From positions 1-64,000 of the forward strand of contig NZ_LYXE01000066.1 of the NCBI RefSeq assembly GCF_002532075.1: DNA of 64,000 nucleotides, read 5' to 3'. Made by a program: the position numbers and the translations under genes. Below are positions 32,868 through 41,241 of the stretch, one piece after another. Positions within the stretch are counted from its first letter, which is position 1; every line of letters starts with the position of its first letter. The notes beneath the pieces are model-generated. The model was given only the letters and a program-made list of their open reading frames with translations, made no database searches and was not told where the DNA came from. Origin of the DNA: Candidatus Chloroploca asiatica (GTDB lineage Bacteria; Chloroflexota; Chloroflexia; Chloroflexales; Chloroflexaceae).

Positions 32868-34265
32868 ATGACTCTCGCTTCGCTCCCAGTGCGCTATGAA
32901 AATCATCTTGCCATCGGGCATCCTGATCGCCGTCGGGTGCTGGTCTTGCCCGACGCCAACGGATGGCGCCTGCCAGCGTTTGTTGAGGCGGAGGGCCACT
33001 TCTGGCAGGAGATCGGGCATATCAATCACTGGATGGCTGAACATCTTGGGATCGCCGCGACGACCCTGCGTTGTCTGGCGATCAATTATACGCCCGACGA
33101 CGAGGTGCTCTCCAAAGTCTATGCCGCCGTCCTCGAAGAACGGGTTCCTATGCTGCCCCACGCGGCTTCCTGGGTCTCAGCCGAAGAGGTCTTGACCCTA
33201 CCCCTGGCAGTGGAAGAACATCGCACAGCCCTAGTTGACTGGTTTGCCTGGTACAGTGCGAGTGCGACACCTGCGCCAGCCCTACGGACGCCATGGTATA
33301 TGCCAGGCTGGTATGAAGCTGCGGTTGCATGGGCCAACCACACCCTGCATACCCACCAGATGCGGCTCACCGGCCAGCCGATCCAACTTCGTTCATGGCA
33401 GCGGTCAGCAATTGTGCGCCTGCCAACCAACCAGGGTGCGGCCTATTTGAAAGTGGTGCCCCCAGTGGCGCATTACGAGCCAGCCCTGACGACAGTGCTG
33501 GCCTCGCTGATGCCACGGCGCGTGGCCCAGCCCATTGCCCTTGATCAACAGCACGGGCGGTTGCTGATGCATGAAGTAGAGGGCATCAGTTTGATGCGAT
33601 ATCGTGACGATGACGATCTCGCCCTCTGGCAACAGGCACTTGCCGAGTTTGCCTCCCTCCAGATCGCGACGACCAGCCATCTGGGCGAACTGCGAGCAAC
33701 TGGCCTCCCGACACGATCCCTCGCTGAACTCGAGCACCATGTGCTGGCCCTGCTCCACGATCTTCCCGCCACCCTGCCCAACCGTCCAGCCGGACTTTCG
33801 CGCCATGAACGCGAACGGCTGCGTCGGCTGGCTGGGCAACTGAGTAGGCGCTGGGAAGCGCTGCAGAGCGATGGCATTCCCCTGGCGCTCGAACATGGTG
33901 ATTTCTGGGCCGGGCAGGTACTGATCAACCAGGACGCCTTTGTCTTTCTCGACTGGGCCGACAGTTCACTCAGCCATCCGTTTTTTAGCCTGCTACTCTT
34001 TCTGGTCGAGAGCGAGGATTTCTTGCCCCATATCCCCAACGTACGCGAACGCCTGCGTGATGCCTATCTTGAACCGTGGAGCTCGGTGGTGCCAGGGGTC
34101 AACCTGGTGCGTGCGTTTGAGCAGACCCAGTTGCTCGCCGCGCTCCAACAGGCCGTCTATTACCATACGGTGGTCTTGCCCAGCCTCGAAGTCAAGTGGG
34201 AACTCGAACTTATGCCGCCGTTTTATCTCAAAATGGCCCTCCGTCTCAGTGAGAACGAAGGATAG
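32868..34265 (+). CDS. aminoglycoside phosphotransferase-family kinase
   Basis: 465 residues. The C-terminal half has the protein-kinase-like fold: catalytic loop LEHGDFWAGQVLINQ (Brenner-type HGDFWxxN/Q) near residue 340 and metal-binding FLDWADSSLSHPFF. A small-lobe Lys may be in AAYLKVVPP. The first 190 residues form an extra domain (YENHLAIGHPDRRRVLVLPDANGWRLPAFV, WQEIGHINHWMAEHLGI) resembling a fused NUDIX-like or DUF module. Substrate not predictable; most such chromosomal proteins phosphorylate small alcohols rather than antibiotics. Start fixed by the promoter at 32790-32819. The stop is inside a 30-base palindrome. Confidence 0.7.
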   Translation: MTLASLPVRYENHLAIGHPDRRRVLVLPDANGWRLPAFVEAEGHFWQEIGHINHWMAEHLGIAATTLRCLAINYTPDDEVLSKVYAAVLEERVPMLPHAASWVSAEEVLTLPLAVEEHRTALVDWFAWYSASATPAPALRTPWYMPGWYEAAVAWANHTLHTHQMRLTGQPIQLRSWQRSAIVRLPTNQGAAYLKVVPPVAHYEPALTTVLASLMPRRVAQPIALDQQHGRLLMHEVEGISLMRYRDDDDLALWQQALAEFASLQIATTSHLGELRATGLPTRSLAELEHHVLALLHDLPATLPNRPAGLSRHERERLRRLAGQLSRRWEALQSDGIPLALEHGDFWAGQVLINQDAFVFLDWADSSLSHPFFSLLLFLVESEDFLPHIPNVRERLRDAYLEPWSSVVPGVNLVRAFEQTQLLAALQQAVYYHTVVLPSLEVKWELELMPPFYLKMALRLSENEG

Positions 34266-34293
34266 TACGGGCGCAGCGCGCTGCGCCCGTACT
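34264..34293 (+). terminator. perfect 30-bp palindrome after APH gene
   Basis: AGTACGGGCGCAGCG and its exact complement abut without a loop (34264-34293), overlapping the TAG stop. No T tract. Lies between convergent genes. Confidence 0.7.
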
Positions 34294-34355
34294 GCTCGCC
34301 GGCGATCCATCAGCATAAACGGCAGGCCTTCAAAGCCCTAGCCGGAGGCTGACGT

Positions 34356-34688
34356 TCAGGTATCAGTCGTGGCGAGTTGCTGCAACATCGCCTGGGTATC
34401 AATCAGGTGATTGTTAAAGATGCTACGGGCAAGCTCAAGCAACTCGGCAATCAACGGGTCACGCAGACGGTAAAAGACCGTGGTACCATCTTTGCGGGTA
34501 TCAACAATATTGCGCGTGCGCAAGATCGCCAGTTGTTGCGACACACTTGACTGATCCACGCCAAGGGCGGCCTGCAGATCGGTTACGCTCTTTTCGCCAG
34601 TGACCAGTTGCTCAAGGATCACCAGGCGCAACGGGTGGCCGAGCGCTTTGAAGAACTCGGCTTTGAATTGATGAAGCGGTTGATACAT
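34356..34688 (-). CDS. ArsR-family repressor without cysteines
   Basis: 110 residues, a winged-helix dimer: LGHPLRLVILEQLVTGEKSVTDLQAALGVDQSSVSQQLAILRTRNIVDTRKDGTTVFYRLRD in outline. Unlike ArsR, SmtB, BigR or SqrR it contains no cysteine at all, and the usual ELCVCDL metal motif reads KSVTDLQ. So it cannot sense arsenite or persulfide through thiols; another ligand or an H/D/E site is needed. Its start overlaps the stop of the SulP gene (TAATG), and a 28-base palindrome covers the transcription start of that operon, which suggests autorepression. Confidence 0.88.
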   Translation of the reverse strand: MYQPLHQFKAEFFKALGHPLRLVILEQLVTGEKSVTDLQAALGVDQSSVSQQLAILRTRNIVDTRKDGTTVFYRLRDPLIAELLELARSIFNNHLIDTQAMLQQLATTDT

Positions 34689-36433
34689 TATGTCACCTTT
34701 GCCTGGAATGCCAGGCGTTCCTGGGCTTGCTGCAAGACAATGCAACGCTCGCCGTGGGCATGACAATGGGGGCACCCCGCCACCATACGACGCTCGTGCA
34801 ACTCAATAATTACATCAGCAGAACTCCAATAGATGTAGCGCATGCCAATCTTCTCGGCAAGCCCGGTACGCTGAAAAAGTTCCATCACCGCTGGTTGCAA
34901 AGCGGTAAAGAAGATCTCGCCCCCACGGGCGCGATGCTCTTCAACAATCTGGCTGATCGCCTGGGTGCCCATGACATCGACCATGGGCACCCCGCGCATG
35001 CTGATGATGATACTATAATAGTCGTTCGCATGCTTGAAGGCTTCAAGAATCGTATTGACACTCCCAAAAAAGAGCGGGCCGGTCAGATAATAGACATGAA
35101 TGCTTGGGCAGGTGGCGGTAATGGGGAAGCCCTGCTGTTGCATCTTTTCGGGATCAATGGGCTCGCTCGTGACGGTGGTACTGATAGCCGACTGACGCAA
35201 GTAAATAATGGCCGACAGGCTGATCCCAATCATGATCGCCTGCGTCAAATCGAGTGCGGCGGTCGCGATCATGGTCACAAAAAAGCCAATGACGGCATGT
35301 TTCAGGCCACTGTGGATAAAAAAGTGGATGCTTTCCCATTCATTCATCCGCCAGGCCGTAACCAGCAACACCCCGGCAAGGGCAGCCAGCGGCACACGGC
35401 TAATCAAGGGGGCCAGCACAAAGACACTGAGCAAGAGCACAAGTGAATGCACGATGCTCGTCATGCGCGTAACCCCACCACTCTTGATCGCCACACTCGT
35501 CCGGGCAATGGCGGCCGTGGCCGGCACGCCACCAAAAAAGGGAATGATCAGGTTGCCAAGCCCCTGTGCGATCAACTCTTGATTGCTCTCAAAACGTCGC
35601 CCACTCATCGTCGCCCCCACCGAACCACAGAGCAAACTCTCGATCGCGCCGAGGGCGGCAATCGAAACGGCAGGCAAGAGGAGATCATTCAGTTCAAGCC
35701 AAGGAATCGCGCCAAAGGTGAGGCGCTGGTCGAGCAAAATTGTCTGCGGAATTGTGCCGATGACCGGGATATCCCAGCCCACCACGGCCACCAGGATCGT
35801 CACCAGCACCATGCCGACCAACGAACCAGGGATCACCCGGGTTAACCGCGGCATAATGATCATCACTGCCATCACGAGCGCCGTCACCAGGATCGTACGC
35901 CAATCAGGCATCAACGGATGCGTGAAATAGTGCAACAGCCGCTCGAACGCATTCTCGGCGGGGGGCGTCGTCACGCCGAGCACATTGTCGAGTTGCCCGA
36001 TCACAATAATGAGCGCAATGCCACTGGTAAAACCCGCAATGACGGGGGAGGGAATGAACGAAATGTAGCGGCCAAGGCGAAAGAGCCCCAGCAAGAGAAT
36101 GAAGATCCCGGCCATCAACGCCGTAACCCAGAGCCCACCTAAGCCGTAGCGTTGAGCCACGACGATCAACACCGCTGACATTGCCCCCGTCGGGCCAGAA
36201 ATCTGAAAACTCGCCCCACTCAACCCCCCAATGATGATCCCAGCGAGGATCGCTGTCACCAACCCTGCGGCGGCATCAGCGCCTGACGCGACCCCAAAGG
36301 CCAGGGCCAATGGCAAACTGACAGCCCCGACCGTAATGCCCGCCAACAAATCACGCCGCAAGGTATCGCCGTTGTACCCGGCAAACTCGTGACGCAACTG
36401 CTCAACGAGCGGAAACTGCGCAAGACGCTGCAT
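34688..36433 (-). CDS. SulP-family anion transporter with STAS domain and Cys/His-rich tail
   Basis: 581 residues. Ten to fourteen membrane helices with SulP landmarks: LAGITVGAVSLPLALAFGVASG, SGPTGAMSAVLIVV, FTSGIALIIVIGQL and QELIAQGLGNLIIPFFGGVPATAAIARTS. A STAS domain (about 440-540, MRGVPMVDVMGTQAI) regulates transport from the cytoplasm. After STAS comes a tail with C554, C557, C564 and H556, H558, H560, a possible metal or redox site. The family moves sulfate, bicarbonate, chloride or carboxylates; this branch resembles BicA-like bicarbonate carriers as much as sulfate ones. Operon with a cysteine-free ArsR. Confidence 0.85.
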   Translation of the reverse strand: MQRLAQFPLVEQLRHEFAGYNGDTLRRDLLAGITVGAVSLPLALAFGVASGADAAAGLVTAILAGIIIGGLSGASFQISGPTGAMSAVLIVVAQRYGLGGLWVTALMAGIFILLLGLFRLGRYISFIPSPVIAGFTSGIALIIVIGQLDNVLGVTTPPAENAFERLLHYFTHPLMPDWRTILVTALVMAVMIIMPRLTRVIPGSLVGMVLVTILVAVVGWDIPVIGTIPQTILLDQRLTFGAIPWLELNDLLLPAVSIAALGAIESLLCGSVGATMSGRRFESNQELIAQGLGNLIIPFFGGVPATAAIARTSVAIKSGGVTRMTSIVHSLVLLLSVFVLAPLISRVPLAALAGVLLVTAWRMNEWESIHFFIHSGLKHAVIGFFVTMIATAALDLTQAIMIGISLSAIIYLRQSAISTTVTSEPIDPEKMQQQGFPITATCPSIHVYYLTGPLFFGSVNTILEAFKHANDYYSIIISMRGVPMVDVMGTQAISQIVEEHRARGGEIFFTALQPAVMELFQRTGLAEKIGMRYIYWSSADVIIELHERRMVAGCPHCHAHGERCIVLQQAQERLAFQAKVT

Positions 36434-36460
36434 AGACCCACTCTCCTCTTTCTTTAATAA

Positions 36461-36488
36461 TCAAATATATAAATATTCATATATTTGA
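36461..36488 (-). promoter_or_regulatory. ArsR-type operator over the sulP start site
   Basis: A 28-base near-perfect palindrome, TCAAATATAT...ATATATTTGA, with a single mismatched symmetric pair. It starts right at the predicted transcription start (about 36487) and extends downstream. Its size and AT-richness are those of ArsR/SmtB operators. Confidence 0.7.
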
Positions 36489-36493
36489 GAAAG

Positions 36494-36522
36494 AGTATAG
36501 GATGAGAGCTTCGTTCTGTCAA
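36494..36522 (-). promoter_or_regulatory. consensus promoter of sulP-arsR
   Basis: Minus strand: TTGACA (36517-36522), exactly 17 bases, TATACT (36494-36499). One of the best sigma70-like promoters in the window, as expected for a gene controlled by a repressor. Confidence 0.75.
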
Positions 36523-37167
36523 CTAGAGGCGCGGCAAAAGAGGCCGCGTATACTGCAACGGCGCCGGATCATTCCGCAGGCGTTCGAGGTCAGCAGCGGT
36601 GTCAATGTCATACCAGGCTGGCAGCAGGGCCGTGCGAAGGCCTAGTTCAGCGGCACGTTCGAGGGTGTCGTGCAAGACATGCGGGGTGCTCATTGTAACC
36701 TCGCGGAAGAGGCGCGGGGCAGATTGACGCAAGGCAGCCATGTAATACCCACCATCCTCGCATGGCCCGATGCTCAGATCGTATTCCTCAAGCAGGGCAA
36801 ACGCACGCCCCAGATAGCTTGGCGGCAGACTCGGGCTGTCGCTGCTCATCACGCCAACCGCAGGTGCCCCGTCGGCAAAGGCGGCCTCACTCACATGCGC
36901 CAGGCGGTCACCTAACGCCCCATCGCCCTGGAGCAATTGCCGCAGGTCTGGCGCAAGGCCACGAAAATAGGCCTCACTGCCGGGTGAATCAATCCCCAGC
37001 ACCACTTCAATCCCAGGTACGCGCTGGGTTAAGGCGAGCGTATCACGCAACATCCCCTCATAGAGCAGCGTAGCCTCTTCGAGGGTCAACGGAGGGCAAA
37101 GCCTGGTCTTGGTACGGCCAGGCAGGGGCTGTTTCGCCATAATAATCAGGACAGGTCGCTGTTTCAT
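36523..37167 (-). CDS. DUF2064 / TIGR04282-type nucleotidyl- or glycosyltransferase
   Basis: 214 residues with a GT-A, MobA/CofC-like fold: LIIMAKQPLPGRTKTRLCPPLTLEEATLLYEGMLRDTL at the N-terminus and MSSDSPSLPPSYLGRAFALLEEYDLSIGPCEDGGYYMAAL in the middle. The family is often labelled glycosyltransferase of arsenosugar biosynthesis, but most members have unknown substrates. It overlaps nth by four bases (ATGA) and is therefore co-translated. No arsenic genes are near. Confidence 0.8.
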   Translation of the reverse strand: MKQRPVLIIMAKQPLPGRTKTRLCPPLTLEEATLLYEGMLRDTLALTQRVPGIEVVLGIDSPGSEAYFRGLAPDLRQLLQGDGALGDRLAHVSEAAFADGAPAVGVMSSDSPSLPPSYLGRAFALLEEYDLSIGPCEDGGYYMAALRQSAPRLFREVTMSTPHVLHDTLERAAELGLRTALLPAWYDIDTAADLERLRNDPAPLQYTRPLLPRL

Positions 37168-37856
37168 CGGCTACGCGTTACTCCTACACGGTCACACGCG
37201 GCGGCAATCGGACAGAGGGAACATTTCGGCGCGATCGGGAGACAGATGTGCTGCCCAAGCGTGACAAGAAGCCGGTTGATCGAGAGCCAGTACGTATCCG
37301 GTAGCTGTGCGCGCAGAACCATCTCGGTTGCATCGGGGTTGCGGGTACGAACGTAGCCCCAGCGATTGCAAATGCGATGGACATGAATATCCACACAGAT
37401 GCCAGGCAACCCGAAACCAGCCGTTAGCACCAGATTCGCCGTTTTGCGACCAACCCCTGGCAAGGCCAGCAATTGATCGAGCTCGTTCGGCACCTTGCCA
37501 TCGTACTGTTCCAGCAAGATCCGGCTGATCTCACGCAATGAGCGGGCTTTGTTCCGATAGAAACCGACCGGAAAGATTAGTTCGGTCACTTGCGCTTCAC
37601 TCAGGTTGAGCAAGGCAGCTGGTGTATCGGCAACCGCAAAAAGACGTGGCGCAACCACGGCGGTCAACGTATCTTTGGTTCGGAGACTCAAGATCGTCGC
37701 AACCAGAATCCGAAACGGGGTAGCCCCCTCGCCACCCATCTGGTCAATCAAAGGTTGCGCATAGTGCGGCATTGTTGCTGCGAGGGTCGCCATGACCGTA
37801 TCAAGCGGAAACGGCTGATGCTCGGCCGGGTCAGGAAGATCAGCTTTTTTTGTCAT
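37164..37856 (-). CDS. nth: endonuclease III
   Basis: 230 residues. A DNA glycosylase/AP lyase removing oxidised pyrimidines. Helix-hairpin-helix LPGVGRKTANLVL with the catalytic Lys, catalytic Asp in CVDIHVHRICNRWGY and a C-terminal [4Fe-4S] loop C205-x6-C212-x2-C215-x5-C221. N-terminal 20 residues are extra. Coupled to the DUF2064 gene. Confidence 0.95.
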   Translation of the reverse strand: MTKKADLPDPAEHQPFPLDTVMATLAATMPHYAQPLIDQMGGEGATPFRILVATILSLRTKDTLTAVVAPRLFAVADTPAALLNLSEAQVTELIFPVGFYRNKARSLREISRILLEQYDGKVPNELDQLLALPGVGRKTANLVLTAGFGLPGICVDIHVHRICNRWGYVRTRNPDATEMVLRAQLPDTYWLSINRLLVTLGQHICLPIAPKCSLCPIAAACDRVGVTRSR

Positions 37857-37865
37857 ATATGTATT

Positions 37866-38465
37866 TTACTCACTCTCGCGGTAGGTGCAACCTAGTGGTA
37901 TTTCAAGTTGCTCGAGAGGGTACCCATAACTGAGTGGTGGAGCCTCTAGGCCACACGCGTGGGCGATCGCACCAATCACCAGTTCACTGATCGCCGCCTC
38001 TTGTGTCACCCGATCAGCTACCACCGAAACCCCTGGCGCACAGAGGGTCAAGGCCCCAAGCCATGGTGCGCCCTGACTGGCAACCGCAACAAACGCGCGA
38101 TCGGCCCCGCGCCGCACGCGATCGGTTGCAATAGCCGCCGTACAGGCCACCCCGAGCAACGGCCAGTCCCCTTCAATAAGCCTTTTAGCTCGTTGCAAGG
38201 CCCAGTTTGCCAAGGCCAGCGCAGTCGTCGCACTGACCGCCTGCGGCGACGGATCAACCACCAGTTCGACAAGCGCCTGTGGTGCATACACATCGCGCGC
38301 CTCAAGAATCGTGCGTGACGAACCAGCCACCGCGTGCAACCAGGCAAGCGCCAGCGAACCAGCCCCCGCACAGACATAGACAAGGCGCGGGGGCGTCGCA
38401 TGGATGGCACTAATCGTCTGGTTAACAGGAAGCGACAGCAACACGATGTTTCTCCCTCTTGACAT
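37866..38465 (-). CDS. CinA C-terminal-like protein, uncertain
   Basis: 199 residues, soluble, Ala-rich. The part LLGVACTAAIATDRVRRGADRAFVAVAS resembles the G-x-T-A-x-x-A-T-D-R-x-x-R-G pattern found in CinA-C-related proteins, where the domain can deamidate NMN. Opening residues (TPPRLVYVCAGAGSLALAWLHAVAGSSRTILEARDVYAPQALVELV) also fit that fold. Catalytic details cannot be confirmed by eye. It ends nine bases from the nth start and may be its upstream operon partner. Confidence 0.5.
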   Translation of the reverse strand: MSRGRNIVLLSLPVNQTISAIHATPPRLVYVCAGAGSLALAWLHAVAGSSRTILEARDVYAPQALVELVVDPSPQAVSATTALALANWALQRAKRLIEGDWPLLGVACTAAIATDRVRRGADRAFVAVASQGAPWLGALTLCAPGVSVVADRVTQEAAISELVIGAIAHACGLEAPPLSYGYPLEQLEIPLGCTYRESE

Positions 38466-38535
38466 TAGGGAACCTATGTAGGATGCTTATCATACAACAA
38501 AAGTGGTCTCCGTACATCTGCATAAGGAATTTGGT

Positions 38536-39753
38536 ATGTCAAGTGAACCGACAAAGAATCGACCACAACGCACCGGCGATCTCCTCGATACGGTGAGCGA
38601 AGTAGCTGTTGGCGTTGGACGTTTTGGTTATAGCCTGCTCTCGCTCGGCCTCAGCATTCTACCCAAACAATCGCGCGAGTCGATGCATACAGCGGTCCGC
38701 GAACTCAGTTACGGTTTTGCCCGACTTCCACGTGATTTTGCTGATATCGCGGGCGAAGAGATCGAGCACTGGGCCAACACCGATGAAGAGCCACCTGCAC
38801 GGGTGCAGAAAGTTACGATTGATCTTTTTGATGATGAGCCTGTCGCCCCGGCGTCCGCGGCGGCTCCCGCCCCCAAGCCCGCCCCTGAAGCCCCCAAGCC
38901 CGTTGCAGTGGCCCCGGCCCCCAAGCCCGCGCCCGAAGCCCCCAAGCCTGCAGTAGCGGCCCCTGAAGCCCCCAAGCCTGCGGCGGTGGCCCCGGCTCCC
39001 GCAGCCCCCAAGCCCGTTGCGGCAGCCCCGGCTCCCGCAGCCCCTGAAGCCCCCAAGCCTGCGGCGGTGGCCCCGGCTCCCGCAGCCCCCAAGCCCGTTG
39101 CAGCGGCCCCGGCCCCTGAAGCCCCCAAGCCTGCGGCGGTGGCCCCCGCCCCCGAAGCACCTAAGCCCGCGGCGGCCCCGGCCCCCAAGCCCGCGCCCGA
39201 AGCCCCCAAGCCTGCAGTAGCGGCCCCTGAAGCACCTAAGCCTGCGGCGGTGGCCCCGGCTCCCGCAGCCCCCAAGCCCGTTGCGGCGGCTCCCGCTCCT
39301 GAAGCACCTAAGCCCGTTGCGGCAACTCCCGCCCCCAAGCCGCCCGCTCCCAAGCCCGCCCCCGCAACCCCAGCTACCGGCGGGGCAAAACCAGCAGCAG
39401 GGCCAGAGCTCGAAGCACCGACCGGCATCAACATCGTTCACATTGAATTTGACCCACCTGGACGTGATGTTGATGGCGAATACGTGCTCTTGCGCAACAC
39501 CGCGAAAATGCCGATGCTCCTGGCAGGGTGGAAACTCAGTGACGGAGGCGACAAGCACACCTTTACCTTCCCCTCCTTCACCCTCAACCCAGGTGGCGAA
39601 GTCAAGATCTGGACAAAATCTGGCAAAAACAACGCGGGCAACCTTTACTGGAACAGCCGCACCCCCATCTGGAATAATACCGGCGACACCGCGACCCTCC
39701 GTGACGGACAGGGCAGTGTCATCGCCCGTTACACCTACGAGGGTAAAAAATAA
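38536..39753 (+). CDS. lamin-tail-domain protein with long Ala/Pro/Lys linker
   Basis: 405 residues in three parts. Residues 1-95 are helical and amphipathic (TVSEVAVGVGRFGYSLLSLGLSILPKQSRESMHTAVRELSYGFARLP). Residues about 105-293 are a low-complexity linker built from PAPEAPKP, PKPVAAAPAP and similar units. Residues about 294-405 are a complete lamin tail (LTD) Ig-like domain: NIVHIEFDPPGRDVDGEYVLLRN, MLLAGWKLSDGGDKHTFTFP, LNPGGEVKIWTKSG, WNNTGDTATLRDGQGSVIARYTY. There is no signal peptide, so unlike most bacterial LTD proteins it may be cytoplasmic or bound to the membrane through its N-terminus. Start ATG after AAGGAATTTGG. Confidence 0.8.
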   Translation: MSSEPTKNRPQRTGDLLDTVSEVAVGVGRFGYSLLSLGLSILPKQSRESMHTAVRELSYGFARLPRDFADIAGEEIEHWANTDEEPPARVQKVTIDLFDDEPVAPASAAAPAPKPAPEAPKPVAVAPAPKPAPEAPKPAVAAPEAPKPAAVAPAPAAPKPVAAAPAPAAPEAPKPAAVAPAPAAPKPVAAAPAPEAPKPAAVAPAPEAPKPAAAPAPKPAPEAPKPAVAAPEAPKPAAVAPAPAAPKPVAAAPAPEAPKPVAATPAPKPPAPKPAPATPATGGAKPAAGPELEAPTGINIVHIEFDPPGRDVDGEYVLLRNTAKMPMLLAGWKLSDGGDKHTFTFPSFTLNPGGEVKIWTKSGKNNAGNLYWNSRTPIWNNTGDTATLRDGQGSVIARYTYEGKK

Positions 39754-39776
39754 GCGCAGAAACTCGCTGATAGTGG

Positions 39777-39807
39777 CACAAACGGCCAGCCAAGCTGGCC
39801 GTTTGTG
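39777..39807 (+). terminator. hairpin after the LTD gene
   Basis: Arms CACAAACGGCCAGC (39777-39790) and GCTGGCCGTTTGTG (39794-39807) with loop CAA, 24 bases after the stop. Shares the GGCCAGC core. Confidence 0.8.
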
Positions 39808-39835
39808 TTACTATTACCATAGAAGGGTAAAGCAT

Positions 39836-40504
39836 ATGCAGCAACGACAACATCTCATCTTGATGGGGCCACCTGGAGCAGGGAAAACCACGATTGGGGA
39901 TCTGCTCAAACAACATGAACCCCTTACAATCATCGCCACCGGGCGCTTCCTACGACGCGAAGTTGACCAGGGAACCGCCATGGGGCAGATGATCAAACCG
40001 CTCCTCGAACAAGGACAATTTGCCCCCGACGACGTAGTGGATCGCCTGATGCAACAATGGCTCAGCGCAGCCCCAGCCGATCAGGGGTTTCTCCTTGATG
40101 GCTACCCACGCAATCTAACGCAGGCGCTCGCGCTCGAAGCGATGCTGACTGAAATCAATCGTCCGCTGACGCGGGTCATCTCGCTCGAACTCAGCGAAAG
40201 TCAAGTGCTTGCGCGTCTGACCGGACGAAGGATTTGTCGTTGGGAGGGCGGGACCTTCACCCTCCACATACGCGATCAAGCAGCCATCGAACGTTGCGCG
40301 AGTCTCGGGGGCACGCTGACCAAGCGTGACGATGACCAACCCGCGATCATCACTGAACGCCTGGCCGTCTATGCCAGGGCAACGAAGCCTATCCTAGATT
40401 TCTACGCCGAGCGGGGTTTGTTGAGCAGGATTGAGATTGATGACGCCGACGGGCCACCCGAATTAGTCGTCGCAGCGGTACTGGCCGCCATCAAGCAAGC
40501 CTGA
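39836..40504 (+). CDS. adenylate kinase-like nucleotide kinase
   Basis: 222 residues. P-loop LILMGPPGAGKTTIGDLL, NMP-binding IIATGRFLRREVDQGTAMG and the family signature FLLDGYPRNLTQALALE are typical of Adk. The LID begins GRRICRW but lacks the four-cysteine or conserved HxxxxPP form, and is about 35 residues long (TLHIRDQAAIERCASLGGTLTKRDDDQPAIITERLAVY). The housekeeping adk is normally in the ribosomal protein operon, so this may be a paralogue with another NMP specificity. Confidence 0.82.
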   Translation: MQQRQHLILMGPPGAGKTTIGDLLKQHEPLTIIATGRFLRREVDQGTAMGQMIKPLLEQGQFAPDDVVDRLMQQWLSAAPADQGFLLDGYPRNLTQALALEAMLTEINRPLTRVISLELSESQVLARLTGRRICRWEGGTFTLHIRDQAAIERCASLGGTLTKRDDDQPAIITERLAVYARATKPILDFYAERGLLSRIEIDDADGPPELVVAAVLAAIKQA

Positions 40505-40508
40505 AGAC

Positions 40509-41168
40509 CTACCGTGCCTCTGCATCTGCCCGCCCGTCGGCCAGGTAAGTCTCTAACTGAAGCATCGCGGCTACTAGTTGATCCTGACGAAGGGCGGCCG
40601 TCATATCGCCACGGGTACGTTCAACAACGGCACGCAGGGCATCAGTCGTACGGCGCAACCCACCGGTAATGGCATCAGGAAAATCGACGGTCACCAACCC
40701 ACTATAGACCTCGTCCATGGTCTGGAGCAGGCGTTCACCGCGTTCAACTTCACCGTGGCGCAACCCATCAAGGATCGCCCGACGCAACTCACTCGCTGCC
40801 TCAGCGAGCCCATTGAGATAGGCTGCCGCCTCGACACCAAGTTCGCGATGGCCTGGGGCCGGGGTATCCGCGAGAAAAGCCAGGACAAGATGCGCCTCAA
40901 CATACTCTTTGAGGGCATCCTGGGTATAGCCAGCAAACCGGATCGCCGGAAAATCAGCCGTTGTCGTAAGCATCAAGGCCGCCGCCGCCCGCGCCTCATC
41001 GAGTAGGCGACGTGCCTCGGCAAAATCGCCCCGATGGGTCGCCCGAATACTGTTGGCACACAGGCGGATCAACGCGCGCGACACACCAATAGCCTGTTCA
41101 CGCACAGCATGATCGGCCTCTATTTTGGCAGCGCACGCGGCCACAAGTTCTTCAATCTTCGTTTGCAT
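40509..41168 (-). CDS. translin-family protein
   Basis: 219 residues, all alpha-helical. The pattern EQAIGVSRALIRLCANSIRATHRGDFAEARRLLDEARAAAA, then FAGYTQDALKEYVEAHLVLAFL and YLNGLAEAASELRRAILDGLRHGEVERGERLLQTMDEVYSGLVTVDFPDAITGGLRRTTDALRAVVERTRGD follows prokaryotic translin/TRAX homologues. In eukaryotes translin binds RNA and TRAX is a nuclease; the bacterial role is not established. Converges on the adenylate-kinase-like gene with four bases between stops. Confidence 0.75.
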   Translation of the reverse strand: MQTKIEELVAACAAKIEADHAVREQAIGVSRALIRLCANSIRATHRGDFAEARRLLDEARAAAALMLTTTADFPAIRFAGYTQDALKEYVEAHLVLAFLADTPAPGHRELGVEAAAYLNGLAEAASELRRAILDGLRHGEVERGERLLQTMDEVYSGLVTVDFPDAITGGLRRTTDALRAVVERTRGDMTAALRQDQLVAAMLQLETYLADGRADAEAR

Positions 41169-41241
41169 AGGCTACAGAGTACACGATGATCGCCATTTCT
41201 GTCTAGTGATGAACCTGTTATACTAATGGGCAATCTGCCTA

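Noticed and set aside
36523-37167. Arsenic metabolism locus (ArsR plus arsenosugar-type protein)
   Set aside because: The ArsR lacks cysteines and pairs with SulP; the DUF2064 protein is coupled to nth; no arsenate reductase, ArsM or efflux gene is present.
38659-39558. Gly/Ala- and Gly/Arg-rich minus-strand frames opposite the LTD gene
   Set aside because: They are antisense readings of the Ala/Pro/Lys linker repeats; the plus strand has the LTD domain and a ribosome site.
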